A DNA stretch of 64,000 nt from an uncultured Lachnospiraceae bacterium (GCA_910578085.1 CAJTPM010000003.1:118635-182634), one strand, 5' to 3'; counted from the first letter of the stretch, positions 24,835 to 34,156 are shown. The notes: generated from the letters alone by a model not told the origin. Numbers and translations: made by a program.

Positions 24835-26583
24835 ATGGAAAGAGGGAATCGGGGAAAGCGTATTTTGTCGGCGGTGATGCTGCTGGTATTGGTGACAGCG
24901 CTGTCATGTTACGCAGCCGGAAGATCGGGAAAAGAAGCGCCGGATGAAAAAATGGCGGTGTCGGGGATGGAAGTGGCGGGAGCGGAAACAGATTTGGCGC
25001 TGGTAGAGTCGGGAGAGGACTCCCCGAAAATGGAAGAGCAGGATATACGGGAAATGGAGGAGGAAGAGTTTCAGGAGAAGGAAGCCACAGAGGAGGAAGA
25101 GCCTGTCTTTGGAAGAGGAATGGAGAGCGAGGAATCTCTTGTGGAATGGGTGGTCACTGCGATGAAGAGCGGGGATACGGATTCTCTGATCGGCGTGGAG
25201 TTGGGAGAACAGTTCGATTATAATGAGTTTAGGGAGTGCGGAAAAAACAGTGGCCGCCCCAAGGAACCGATGTATGGATATACTCCGGAGTATTTGTTTG
25301 AGGGAAAAGGGCATCGATTCAGCGGGTTTTCGATTACTCGCATCGAGGAACCGTTTCTGGGAATCAGTCTTGGGAAGACATCGGCATCCCTGTTTGTGAA
25401 AGCTTTCGGCGAACCGGATCGTTGTGAAGTGTCGGAAAATGCTTGGGGAGAGTATGTTCTGACAGCCGATTGGTATTTTGATAAGGCGGTGTTGACAGTG
25501 GAAGATCGGGAAGGCTATGTAAGTGCAATAGAGTATAAAGCGCTTGGAGATGCGGCGGATGGCGGCGAAGATTCGGAAAAATTGTCAGACTTTGCGTTGC
25601 GCATGAAGAAAAAGTCGGAGAAGGAGAAAGCGGAGACTGTTTACGGCTGGTGGGATTCCGATGAGGATGAAAAGGATGTTTTTTACCCGTCGGAGGGGGA
25701 TAACGACGGTGTCGACAATATGGAAGAGTTTGTAAAGCAGTATCTGGAGAGCGAAGGGTTTGGCGGTCAGGATCCTGAAAGCGTTATATATGATGCAGGA
25801 GGAAAGGTGTTTGCCGAAGGGTATTTGGATGAGGATCGGGAAAAATTCTGTTTTCTGATATATGACTATGACAAAGTCTGCTGTGCGACGAGAACTTTAT
25901 CGGAAGCGGATAAGTCGGAGTATCTGGTCTATCTGTGTGATGAGGCGGGAAATACCGTGCAGGAGACGCAGTATGATATCTGGGGGGTGAAGATGGCAGA
26001 AATATCCTGTACATATCACGACGGCTTTCCGTTCCCGTTTTTGACGGAAAGCTGGAATACGAAATATGAGGGATATGACAGTCTCTGCAGGGAATATAAA
26101 ACCTAGTTTTATGAGGAAGATGCGGAATTTGACAGGCAGGGGAGAGTATTATCGGTGACGAACGAGCATGCCGATGCAAAAAGTTATTTCTGGTATCCCT
26201 GCTATTTTACCTGCCGCAGAGACGGAAAACTGAAAAAAGTGCAGGAGGAGATACCGGAGGATCAGTTTTATGAGGAAGATCGGGAATACCGGGAGGGCTA
26301 TTATGGCGATATGGAGCTTACGTATTCCGAAGACGGGAAACTGAAAAAAATGGAGTATGAGCATTCCTCATATTTTCACGGCACCGGAGATCAGAGCGGA
26401 ACTATAGATTTTGATGAGCAGGGGCGCATGGTGCATAATTATTATTATGTGACTTCCGGCTGCCACGACGAGTTTTACTTTTATCACGGGGATGAAAGAA
26501 AGCCCTGGGCGGTGCTGGACTGGTGCCATGATATCTGGAGTGTTGACGTGTATCGGCCGACGGAATCGGGGGTATATCCCTGA
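24835..26583 (+). pseudogene. Secreted or lipid-anchored protein gene split by one in-frame TAG
   Basis: The frame from the ATG at 24835 runs 423 codons to TAG at 26104-26106, then continues in the same frame, without another stop, to TGA at 26581-26583: 582 codons in all. The sequence on both sides of the TAG has the same character (acidic, aromatic, RHS-like phrases such as FDRQGRVLS and SEDGKLKKMEYE), so this is one gene with a nonsense change. The product has an N-terminal hydrophobic export segment ending in TALSC (a weak lipobox), a Glu-rich linker (about 45-95), and a domain I do not recognise. It could be a recent pseudogene, a truncated but working 423-residue protein, a suppressed stop, or a sequencing error. 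GGGGAAAAGAG precedes the ATG. Confidence 0.75.
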
Positions 26584-26585
26584 TT

Positions 26586-26746
26586 CCAGAGATCTGATAG
26601 TTTCCGATATCGATTAGTTGGGATGAAAGATTTTTTTGTTTGCAACAGTTCAAACATTTATCTGACAATTCAAGTTTCCATGGTTATAGTTATGGAAATC
26701 AGTTGTTTTCGAAAGTATATCAATCAGTAATAGTTTATATCATATT
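26586..26746. repeat. Diverged direct repeat, copy 2
   Basis: Left half 26586-26631 and right half 26694-26746 correspond to 23943-23988 and 24323-24375. The rest of the gap 26747-26967 is AT-rich, with no gene and no clear promoter seen. Confidence 0.6.
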
Positions 26747-26967
26747 TCCCGGTTTATATCAAAAAAATGAACAATTTATTTTCTGCCCTTTCTTGTCCTG
26801 CACATAAAAGAATGCTACACTGTGTCTATGGAGTTTCCGATAACAGTGACGGGAAGCAGCGCTTCGGGGCGTGCGGGAAGTCGGACTGAATCAGATACGG
26901 AAGGTGGACGAAACGTGCTTCAGGGAACTGCCGGAGTAATAAGATGAACAGAAAAGAGGTAATGTAA

Positions 26968-28455
26968 ATGAACAGAAAAGTTGTAAAAAGAATGTTTGCG
27001 CTGATTCTTGCTGCTATTGTGACAGTATCCGCTGCGGCCTGCGGCTCCGGGGGAGATGCGGAGGGATCGGAGAATCCCCATGGAAAAGAAGCGGAAGAAG
27101 GCGAAACGACTTTTGGTGTGGAGCTGCCGAAGGGATCGAACATAGATGTTTCCGTCGGTTTTAAAGAGGCCCATGATGCGTTTGCTACAACGTTAGCCAG
27201 AGAGGAGAATGATGATGATCCGATTCCGGAACCGCCCGAGGGGGTATTTGATCTGGTCTCCTATCCTTCCAAAGTGGGAGATCTGGCGGCCTATGTGTCG
27301 AGCGATCCCGGGGATGGGGAGAAACATCCGTTGATCATCTGGGTAGTCGGCGGCTGGGGCAACGGCATCGATGATTTTCCCTTTACCTATCCGGAATGGG
27401 AGAACGATCAGACGGGATCAGCTTTCTGGCAAAACGGCATCCTGACGATGTATCCTTCCTTCCGGGGCGGCAACGGTAATCCGGGTTATTATGAGGCGCT
27501 GTTTGGGGAGGTGGACGATATCGTATCCGCTTATGAGTATGCGGCCTCTCTTCCCTATGTGGATCCGGAACGCATCTATCTCGGCGGTCACAGTACCGGC
27601 GGCACAAGGGCGTTGCTTGCCTCCGAGTACACGGACAAATTCCGGGCAGTGTTCTGCTTTGGGGCAGTGGACGAGATCAAAAGTCACAACAACAGCCAGT
27701 TTACCTTCGACAGAGGGAATGTGGACGAGTACATTATGCGTTCGCCGATCTACTGGTTGGATAATATCGAGAGCCCTACCTTCCTGATCGAGGGACGGGA
27801 CGGTAATTCGGAAAATCTGGAGAAGATGGAGCAGGCTTATCAGAGCGACAAACTGCATTATTTTGTGGTGGAGGGAGCCGATCATTTTTCCGTGCTGGCG
27901 CCGGCCACAGAGGTTGTGGCGGAAAAGATTCTGGCGGATACCGGCGAGGAAGTGAATATCGACATCACCTGGGGAGAGCTTGATGAGGCGATGGACAGAG
28001 GAAGGACAAAGTTTCCGGCGCCGGTGATGACGAAGCGGTATATTGAGGAAGCGGGGATGACTTTCTCCTGCCCTTATCTGTGGGAGATCATAGAGAATAC
28101 GGAGAGGGACGGTCTGGATTTAATTTCCCGCTATGAGGAAGAAAATGCCTGGGATCTGTCGGTAGCTATGATAGATATCTATGCGGCAAATGAGGAATAC
28201 GGTCTGCAGGAGCTTGCCGAAGATATGGAAGCAGAGGGGTACAGTATAGAAAAAATTTTGATCGATGGTCATGAGGCGGTGGACGGCGTTGTTGTCTTCG
28301 AGAGTGATGACGGCGTAACGCTTTATCAGCGCTATCTGTCCATTGAGACGGATTTCGGTTCTGTAGATTTTGATTTTATTGCCTATGAGGAATTCATGGA
28401 GGAAGCGAAACCCGTTTTTCAGGATATCGTGGACAGTATTACGTTTGATGAGTGA
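26968..28455 (+). CDS. Lipoprotein with alpha/beta-hydrolase (S9-like) domain
   Basis: A 495-residue exported protein. The signal peptide ends in a lipobox (SAAAC, Cys25), followed by an acidic linker. The hydrolase domain (about 85-325) has the nucleophile elbow GHSTGG, a following Asp in EGRDGN and a His in GADHFS, a complete Ser-Asp-His triad placed as in prolyl-oligopeptidase-like and acyl-esterase enzymes. The C-terminal ~170 residues form a second, unidentified domain. It probably cleaves an ester or peptide at the cell surface; the substrate is unknown. AGAGGTAA lies about four bases before the ATG. Confidence 0.82.
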   Translation: MNRKVVKRMFALILAAIVTVSAAACGSGGDAEGSENPHGKEAEEGETTFGVELPKGSNIDVSVGFKEAHDAFATTLAREENDDDPIPEPPEGVFDLVSYPSKVGDLAAYVSSDPGDGEKHPLIIWVVGGWGNGIDDFPFTYPEWENDQTGSAFWQNGILTMYPSFRGGNGNPGYYEALFGEVDDIVSAYEYAASLPYVDPERIYLGGHSTGGTRALLASEYTDKFRAVFCFGAVDEIKSHNNSQFTFDRGNVDEYIMRSPIYWLDNIESPTFLIEGRDGNSENLEKMEQAYQSDKLHYFVVEGADHFSVLAPATEVVAEKILADTGEEVNIDITWGELDEAMDRGRTKFPAPVMTKRYIEEAGMTFSCPYLWEIIENTERDGLDLISRYEEENAWDLSVAMIDIYAANEEYGLQELAEDMEAEGYSIEKILIDGHEAVDGVVVFESDDGVTLYQRYLSIETDFGSVDFDFIAYEEFMEEAKPVFQDIVDSITFDE

Positions 28456-28544
28456 GTGTTTATGAAGACAGATGTACTGCAGCGGAAAGAAGAAACCGTG
28501 CAGATAGCGAATCTTTTTAGCAGATAATCAGACGAAAAACAGAA

Positions 28545-28572
28545 ATGGCGGGGAAATTCCCCGTCATTTTTA
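28545..28572 (+). terminator. Terminator of the hydrolase lipoprotein gene
   Basis: TGGCGGGGAA / TTCCCCGTCA (one mismatch) with virtually no loop beyond the turn, then TTTTT. Confidence 0.75.
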
Positions 28573-28635
28573 CTCTTCCCAATACATTTTCGCAAACTGC
28601 ATAAAAAACCCCCGGGAATCCAAAATCTTCCACCC

Positions 28636-28664
28636 TTTTTTAACAAAAAATACTTTATTATAAT
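28636..28664 (+). promoter_or_regulatory. Probable promoter of the sugar ABC operon
   Basis: TATAAT (28659-28664) lies about 40 bp before the ATPase start, but the -35 region (TTTTTT, 17-bp spacer) is poor, as expected for an activator-dependent promoter; the YesN-type regulator downstream is a candidate. No convincing catabolite-response (cre) site was found. Confidence 0.5.
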
Positions 28665-28704
28665 GTGAATATAAAGCAAAATATACAAAAGGAAGGAAAA
28701 GGGA

Positions 28705-30240
28705 ATGGGTGAGATAATTGTCTCGATGAAAAATATCTGTAAGTCTTTCCCCGGCGTAAAGGCGCTCGATCAGGTGGATTTTGAACTGCGATCCGGCGAA
28801 GTGATGGCGCTTCTTGGGGAAAACGGCGCAGGCAAGTCAACGCTCATGAAGGTGCTAAGCGGCGTCTACACGAGAGACGAGGGTTCTCTGGAGATCTTCG
28901 GCAGGCAGTACGGCGATCTGACGCCGAAGCAGGCTCAGGAGGCCGGCGTTGCGATCATTCACCAGGAGCTTAATATGTGTAAGCATCTGACTGTCACGGA
29001 GAATATGTTCTTAGGCAGGGAAAGACGCGGCAGAGTTGCCCTTGATAACAGCTCCATGGAGAAGGAAGCAAAAGAGATACTGGACGATTTAAAGATCGAT
29101 ATCAGCCCGAACCAGATCGTGGGCGAGCTGCCGGTCTCCAAACAGCAGATGGTGGAGATCGCAAAAGCCCTCTCGATCCACGCGAAGATCCTGATCATGG
29201 ACGAACCGACCTCTTCCCTGACGGCGAGAGAGATCGAAGACCTCTTCCGGATCATCAGAAAGTTAAAGAGCGAGGGGAAAGGGATCGTGTACATATCTCA
29301 TCGTCTGGAGGAGCTGCAGCATATCGTGGACAGAGTGACGATCATGCGGGACGGCCAATATATCACGACGATGAACTTTAAAGATACCACGATGGATCAG
29401 ATCATCGCCCACATGGTGGGACGTGAGATCAAGGAAAAGTTCCCACGGGTGGAATGTAACAAAGGAAAGAAGATCTTTGAGGTGAAAAATCTGAATGCCG
29501 GGCGTATGGTGCGGGATATCAATTTCTCCGCCTACGAGGGTGAGATCGTGGGTTTTGCCGGCCTGATGGGGGCCGGGCGTACGGAGACCACCAGGGCGAT
29601 CTTCGGTGTGGATCCCAAGGAGAGCGGCGAGATCTATGTGGACGGGAAAGAGGTGAAGATAACCTGCCCCATGGACGCCATAAAAAACGGCGTGGTGCTG
29701 GCGCCGGAGGATCGGAAGAAAGACGGCCTGTGCACAAAACTGTCTATCCGTCACAATCTGGCACTGCCGAATCTGGACATTGTCTGCAACAAAATGGGCG
29801 TGGTGAACAGTAAATCGGAAGAGGAACTCTGTGAGAAGGCGGTGGAGAACTTAAAGATCAAGACGCCTAATGTGGAGATCGATTCCGGCAACCTCTCCGG
29901 CGGCAACCAGCAGAAGGTAGTGGTCGGCAAATGGCTAGCCAGGGATTCCAGAGTGGTGATCTTTGATGAGCCCACGAGGGGAATTGACGTGGGGGCGAAG
30001 GTGGAGATCTACCATCTGATGAATGATCTGAAAAAGCAGGGCATCGCAGTGGTCTTTGTCTCTTCGGAGATGCCGGAGGTCATGGGGATCGCGGACCGCA
30101 TTATCGTGATGTGCGACGGCCGGATCACCGGGGAAGTGATGGCCAGGGAAACCACGCAGAATGAGATTCTGACGTTAGCTACAACCTTTGAGGATAAAAA
30201 GATAGGAATGAGTGAGGGAGGAAACGAACAGCATGAGTAA
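28705..30240 (+). CDS. Sugar ABC transporter ATP-binding protein (RbsA/MglA type)
   Basis: A 511-residue protein with two fused nucleotide-binding domains, the CUT2 sugar-importer arrangement. The first has Walker A GENGAGKST (38-46), a signature-like LPVSKQQ and Walker B ILIMDEPTSSL. The second has the degenerate Walker A typical of this family (GLMGAGRTE), signature LSGGNQQK and Walker B VVIFDEPTRG. It powers uptake of a monosaccharide through the permease encoded next. Its stop overlaps the permease start by eight bases. The D-lyxose isomerase in the same locus suggests lyxose, mannose or a related aldose as substrate. Confidence 0.94.
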   Translation: MGEIIVSMKNICKSFPGVKALDQVDFELRSGEVMALLGENGAGKSTLMKVLSGVYTRDEGSLEIFGRQYGDLTPKQAQEAGVAIIHQELNMCKHLTVTENMFLGRERRGRVALDNSSMEKEAKEILDDLKIDISPNQIVGELPVSKQQMVEIAKALSIHAKILIMDEPTSSLTAREIEDLFRIIRKLKSEGKGIVYISHRLEELQHIVDRVTIMRDGQYITTMNFKDTTMDQIIAHMVGREIKEKFPRVECNKGKKIFEVKNLNAGRMVRDINFSAYEGEIVGFAGLMGAGRTETTRAIFGVDPKESGEIYVDGKEVKITCPMDAIKNGVVLAPEDRKKDGLCTKLSIRHNLALPNLDIVCNKMGVVNSKSEEELCEKAVENLKIKTPNVEIDSGNLSGGNQQKVVVGKWLARDSRVVIFDEPTRGIDVGAKVEIYHLMNDLKKQGIAVVFVSSEMPEVMGIADRIIVMCDGRITGEVMARETTQNEILTLATTFEDKKIGMSEGGNEQHE

Positions 30241-31249
30241 GGAAAAGCAAAGTTCTTTTAGAAAAATAATGGCGATCCGGGGCATGGGCGCCGCGATCAC
30301 GGCATTTATCGGTCTGATCGTGATCTATGTGGCATTCGGCCTGATCAATCCGGCGGTATTTTCCGGACAGAATATCATGAACCTGCTGCGTTCCATGTCA
30401 AAGTATCTGTTGATCGGTATTGCCCAGAGTTACATCCTGATCACCGGTAACATCGATCTGTCCATCGGTTCCATGGTGGGTATGAGCGCCATGGTGGCGG
30501 CGACGTTGATGAGCAAAGGAGTTCATCCGGTTTTTGCGATCATCGTTGCGTTGGCCTGCTGTCTGGTGTGCGGCGTGATCAATGGGTTTCTGGTGGGCAA
30601 GTTTAAACTGCCGCCCTTTATCGCGACGCTTGGAACCATGTTTATCACAAGAGGCGTGGCCTACATGGTAAACAGCAACCGCAACACCGACGCCATCGCC
30701 ACCGGCATCGGCAAGGAGGCGGGAGACAGTTTCCAGAATCTGTTCTATTACGGAACGACTCTGGGCGTCTACAATACGTTCTGGATCGCGCTGCTGTTCT
30801 TTGTCATTTTCTTCTTCCTGCTTTCAAAGACAAGGACAGGAAGACACATTTACGCCATCGGTTCCAATATCGATGCGGCGAAGCTCTCCGGCGTGAATGT
30901 GGTGGCGACGACCACGAAAGCCTATCTGGTCAGCGCAGTCTGCTCCTGCGTGGTGGGGCTGATCCTCTGTGCACAGGCCGGCATGGGCAACATGGAAGCC
31001 GGCAACATGTACGAGATGTACGGCGTTGCGGCAGGCGTGATCGGCGGCGTATCGCCTCTGGGCGGAACCGGACTTTTGCTCGGTACCTTCGCAGGTGCGG
31101 CGGTATGGCAGACGTTGGAGAACGGCCTCAACATGATCGGCGCCCAGGTAGGGATTCAGCGGGTAGTGATCGGCGTGATCGTGGTGGCAGCGGTGCTTCT
31201 GGACGTGGTGGTGCGAGGCGGCCAGTTCAAGAAGAAAAAAGGGAACTAA
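30233..31249 (+). CDS. Sugar ABC transporter permease (RbsC type)
   Basis: A 338-residue membrane protein with about ten helices. It carries family landmarks such as ITGNIDLSIGSMVG, GKFKLPPFIATLGTMF and GRHIYAIGSN, with the cytoplasmic loop that contacts the ATPase. It forms the membrane channel of the CUT2 importer with the ATPase before and the binding protein after it. The ATG at 30233 has GGGAGG eleven bases upstream, inside the ATPase gene; an in-frame GTG at 30212 lacks a site. Confidence 0.94.
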   Translation: MSKEKQSSFRKIMAIRGMGAAITAFIGLIVIYVAFGLINPAVFSGQNIMNLLRSMSKYLLIGIAQSYILITGNIDLSIGSMVGMSAMVAATLMSKGVHPVFAIIVALACCLVCGVINGFLVGKFKLPPFIATLGTMFITRGVAYMVNSNRNTDAIATGIGKEAGDSFQNLFYYGTTLGVYNTFWIALLFFVIFFFLLSKTRTGRHIYAIGSNIDAAKLSGVNVVATTTKAYLVSAVCSCVVGLILCAQAGMGNMEAGNMYEMYGVAAGVIGGVSPLGGTGLLLGTFAGAAVWQTLENGLNMIGAQVGIQRVVIGVIVVAAVLLDVVVRGGQFKKKKGN

Positions 31250-31273
31250 TCGCAGGGATGCGTTTAGTATATT

Positions 31274-31397
31274 GTGAGCGAAGCTCACTCTACATTAACA
31301 GCAGATACACGGACAGTGCACAGCTTTCTTTGCGGATGGCGTTGTCCGGACAGACGCAAAGGTAAGCCTGGTAATGGTGTACAGGAAGTGTATCTGC
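31274..31397 (+). promoter_or_regulatory. Structured intercistronic leader before the binding-protein gene
   Basis: The 176-bp gap between permease and binding protein folds well: hairpin GTGAGC-GAA-GCTCAC (31274-31288), then a 10-bp long-range stem GCAGATACAC (31301-31310) / GTGTATCTGC (31388-31397) enclosing CTTTGCG / CGCAAAG and the palindrome TGTCCGGACA. No U-run follows, so it looks like an RNA-stability or processing element rather than a terminator. Such elements commonly raise binding-protein levels above those of the permease. Confidence 0.55.
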
Positions 31398-31425
31398 GGA
31401 ACTAAAATATAGGAGGAATAAAAAC

Positions 31426-33261
31426 ATGAAAAAGAAACTGTTAAGTTTACTTTGCGGTGTAACGATGCTGGCGGCGGCGTTAACCGGCTGCGGTAATCAG
31501 AGTGCGGATACGCCTGCGTCTTCGGAGGGGGAGACCACGGAAGCGCCTGCAGCATCTTCGGAGGGTGGAAGGATCGCGCTGATCACTATGGATTCCATCG
31601 ACCAGCACTGGATCAGCTTAAATGAAGGCGCCCAGAAGGCAGCAGGAGAACTGGGAGTAGAAGTGACATTCATGTCACCCAATACAAAAGACGACGCCCA
31701 GCAGATCGAGTGTGTGAACAATGCGGTGGCAGGCGGCTACAAAGCGATTATCGTGGCGGCAAACGGCCCCGATGCGATTTCTTCCGCACTGAAAGAGGCT
31801 ATCGACGCAGGGATCAAGGTGGTCTATGTGGACTCTCCTGCAAACGTGGACGCGGAAGCTACCTTCTCCACAGATAATGTGGCTGCCGGAACCACAGCAG
31901 GCGAGGAGATGATCAAAGCCCTTGATGCAAAGGGCATCACGGACGGCGACATCGGTATTGTCAATGTCAATGCGGCAACCCAGTCTACCGTGGACAGAGA
32001 AAACGGTTTCAGAAAAGCCTTTGAGGGAACAGCGTTCAATCTGTTAGAGACACAGTACGGCGAAGGCGACGCGGCGAAATCTCAGGAGATCGCACAGAAC
32101 TACATCACCCAGAACGTAGTCGGAATCTTCGGCTGTAACGAAGGAAGCACCACAGGAACAGGCAATGCCATCAAAGCTTCCGGCAATTCCGATATCGTGG
32201 GCGTGGGCTTTGATAAATCCGATGCGATCCAGGGGCTGATCAAAGACGGTTATCTGCTCTGCACCATGGCGCAGAATCCCGACGTGATGGGCTATGAGGG
32301 CGTGAAAGCGGCAGTGGCGGCTATGGGCGGCGAATCCCTTGGCGGAAAGGTGACGGATACTGGCGTTTCCGTGATCGATGCGGCAGCACTCGGCGGCAGC
32401 GCGGCAGCAGCTTCCGGTGATGCGGTGAAAGCGAGCAAGGCATGGAAGATCGCACTGATCACCATGGACTCCATCGACCAGCACTGGGTAACCTTAAATG
32501 AGGGCGCACAGGCGAAAGCGAAAGAACTGGGTGTGGAAGTGACATTCATGTCCCCCAACACAAAGGACGACGCGCAGCAGATCGAATGTGTGAACAACGC
32601 GGTGGCAGGCAAGTACGATGCGATTATCGTGGCGGCAAACGGCCCCGATGCGATCTCTTCTGCACTGAACGAAGCGATCTCCGCAGGCATTAAGGTTGTA
32701 TATGTGGATTCTCCGGCAAACGTGGACGCTGAGGCGACTTTCTCCACAGATAACGTTGCAGCGGGCACAACCGCAGGCGAAGAAATGATCAAAGCGTTAG
32801 AAGCAGCAGGCACAAAGAGCGGCAAGATCGGTATCGTCAATGTCAATGCAGCGACACAGTCCACAGTGGACAGAGAAGAAGGATTCAGAAAAGCCTTTGA
32901 AGGAACGGATTTTGAACTGCTTGAGACACAGTACGGCGAGGGCGACGCGGCAAAATCCCAGTCCATCGCAGAGAACTATATTACGCAGAACGTAGTGGGA
33001 ATCTTCGGGTGTAACGAGGGAAGCACCACGGGAACAGGCAATGCCATCAAGGCGTCGAATAACTCTGGCATTATCGGCGTAGGATTTGATAAGTCCGACG
33101 CGATCATGAACCTGATCGGAGACGGCCATCTGCTCTGTACCATGGCACAGAATCCGGACGTGATGGGCTCCATGGGCGTGGAAGCCTGTGTGAAAGCGCT
33201 GGAAGGCGAATCCCTCGGCGGAAAAGTGACAGACACGGGAGTTTCCGTTCTGACAAAATAG
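31426..33261 (+). CDS. Lipoprotein with two tandem sugar-binding domains (fused duplicate)
   Basis: A 611-residue lipoprotein. After the signal and lipobox LTGC (Cys22) and a Ser/Thr/Glu linker come two nearly identical type-I periplasmic-binding domains (Peripla_BP_4): about residues 49-325 and 341-611. Each begins IALITMDSIDQHW and contains EVTFMSPNTKDDAQQIECV and NEGSTTGTGNAIKA. The period is 292 codons (876 bp). Normal CUT2 binding proteins have one such domain. The two copies keep the same likely ligand residues, so both should bind the same sugar and feed the permease upstream. Strong DNA similarity indicates a recent in-frame duplication or continuing gene conversion; an assembly artefact is less likely because the copies differ at many codons and the linker is distinct. 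Confidence 0.92.
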   Translation: MKKKLLSLLCGVTMLAAALTGCGNQSADTPASSEGETTEAPAASSEGGRIALITMDSIDQHWISLNEGAQKAAGELGVEVTFMSPNTKDDAQQIECVNNAVAGGYKAIIVAANGPDAISSALKEAIDAGIKVVYVDSPANVDAEATFSTDNVAAGTTAGEEMIKALDAKGITDGDIGIVNVNAATQSTVDRENGFRKAFEGTAFNLLETQYGEGDAAKSQEIAQNYITQNVVGIFGCNEGSTTGTGNAIKASGNSDIVGVGFDKSDAIQGLIKDGYLLCTMAQNPDVMGYEGVKAAVAAMGGESLGGKVTDTGVSVIDAAALGGSAAAASGDAVKASKAWKIALITMDSIDQHWVTLNEGAQAKAKELGVEVTFMSPNTKDDAQQIECVNNAVAGKYDAIIVAANGPDAISSALNEAISAGIKVVYVDSPANVDAEATFSTDNVAAGTTAGEEMIKALEAAGTKSGKIGIVNVNAATQSTVDREEGFRKAFEGTDFELLETQYGEGDAAKSQSIAENYITQNVVGIFGCNEGSTTGTGNAIKASNNSGIIGVGFDKSDAIMNLIGDGHLLCTMAQNPDVMGSMGVEACVKALEGESLGGKVTDTGVSVLTK

Positions 33262-33315
33262 GGTTGGCAAAACCTGAAAGAATGACAAAAAACAGAATAT
33301 GGTATATACTGGGAT

Positions 33316-33367
33316 ATAGCCGCAGGCGGATCAGCGTGCGGCTATTTCCGGATGGTTCAGCCTGAAC
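33316..33367 (+). promoter_or_regulatory. Intercistronic hairpins before the lyxose isomerase
   Basis: A perfect 9-bp stem, ATAGCCGCA / TGCGGCTAT (33316-33345), is followed by GTTCAG-C-CTGAAC (33355-33367), which ends just before the ribosome site AGGAGGG. No U-run. Likely an mRNA processing or attenuation element; the second stem could hide the ribosome site. Confidence 0.5.
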
Positions 33368-33378
33368 AGGAGGGAAAA

Positions 33379-34065
33379 ATGAAGAGAAGCGAAATAAATG
33401 CGGCGTTGAAAGAGATGGAGCAGATGATAGAGGAGTACCGTTTTTCTCTGCCGCCGTTTTGCCATTTTACACCGGAAGAATGGCAGGAAAAGGGGCACGA
33501 TTACGATGAGATCAGAGAAAATATGCTGGGGTGGGATATCACCGACTATGGTCTGGGTGATTTTAACAAAACCGGTTTTTCCCTGGTCACGATCCGCAAC
33601 GGCAACCAGAAGATGCAGGATAAGTATAAAAAGACTTACGCGGAAAAACTGTTATATATCAAAGAGGGACAGTATGCCCCGATGCATTTCCACTGGAACA
33701 AGATGGAGGATATCATCAACAGAGGGGGCGGCAGCCTTCTGATCACGGTATACAATTCCACAGAGGACGAAGATCTGGACCGGGTAAACGAGGTGCATAT
33801 TCATAAAGATGGCAGGGAGATCACCGTGCCGGCGGGAACCCGGGTAAAACTGATGCCGGGAGAAAGTATCAGCATCCAGCCGTACCTGTATCATGATTTC
33901 CTTGTGGAGGGGGGCACAGGCGCCGTGCTGATCGGAGAGGTGAGCCAGTGCAACGACGACAATACGGACAACCGTTTTTATGAAAAAATGGGGCGCTTTC
34001 CGAAGATCGAGGAGGATGAGGCGCCTTACCGCCTGCTGTGCAACGAGTATCCCGCCGCAAAGTAG
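33379..34065 (+). CDS. D-lyxose/D-mannose isomerase family protein
   Basis: A 228-residue cupin-fold enzyme resembling D-lyxose ketol-isomerase (Pfam Lyx_isomer; YdaE-like), which interconverts D-lyxose and D-xylulose and often D-mannose and D-fructose. The metal site is visible as MHFHWNKMEDIINRGGG (two His, Glu) and a later His in LYHDFLVEGG. Length fits the family (about 165-230). AGGAGGG lies five bases before the ATG; the open frame reaches 33352 without a start of its own. It follows the importer genes directly, so the imported sugar is probably its substrate. Confidence 0.87.
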   Translation: MKRSEINAALKEMEQMIEEYRFSLPPFCHFTPEEWQEKGHDYDEIRENMLGWDITDYGLGDFNKTGFSLVTIRNGNQKMQDKYKKTYAEKLLYIKEGQYAPMHFHWNKMEDIINRGGGSLLITVYNSTEDEDLDRVNEVHIHKDGREITVPAGTRVKLMPGESISIQPYLYHDFLVEGGTGAVLIGEVSQCNDDNTDNRFYEKMGRFPKIEEDEAPYRLLCNEYPAAK

Positions 34066-34075
34066 GACAGGGGGC

Positions 34076-34156
34076 ATGCAAACGTCCGGCGAAGCGTGCC
34101 ATGTCATGGGGCACGGAATCATAGCGCTGCGTATTATGCAAACGTTCGGCGAAGCG
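34076..34156. repeat. 21-bp direct repeat upstream of the two-component operon
   Basis: A 21-bp sequence beginning ATGCAAACGT and ending GGCGAAGCG occurs at 34076-34096 and 34136-34156 with one mismatch, 60 bp apart start to start, ending 38 bp before the response-regulator start. It may be a binding site pair for the regulator or a duplicated REP-like fragment. Confidence 0.6.

Noticed and set aside
26104..26106. Pyrrolysine decoding of the TAG
   Set aside because: The protein is not a methyltransferase-type pyrrolysine protein and no pyl genes are in the window; TAG also ends other genes here normally.
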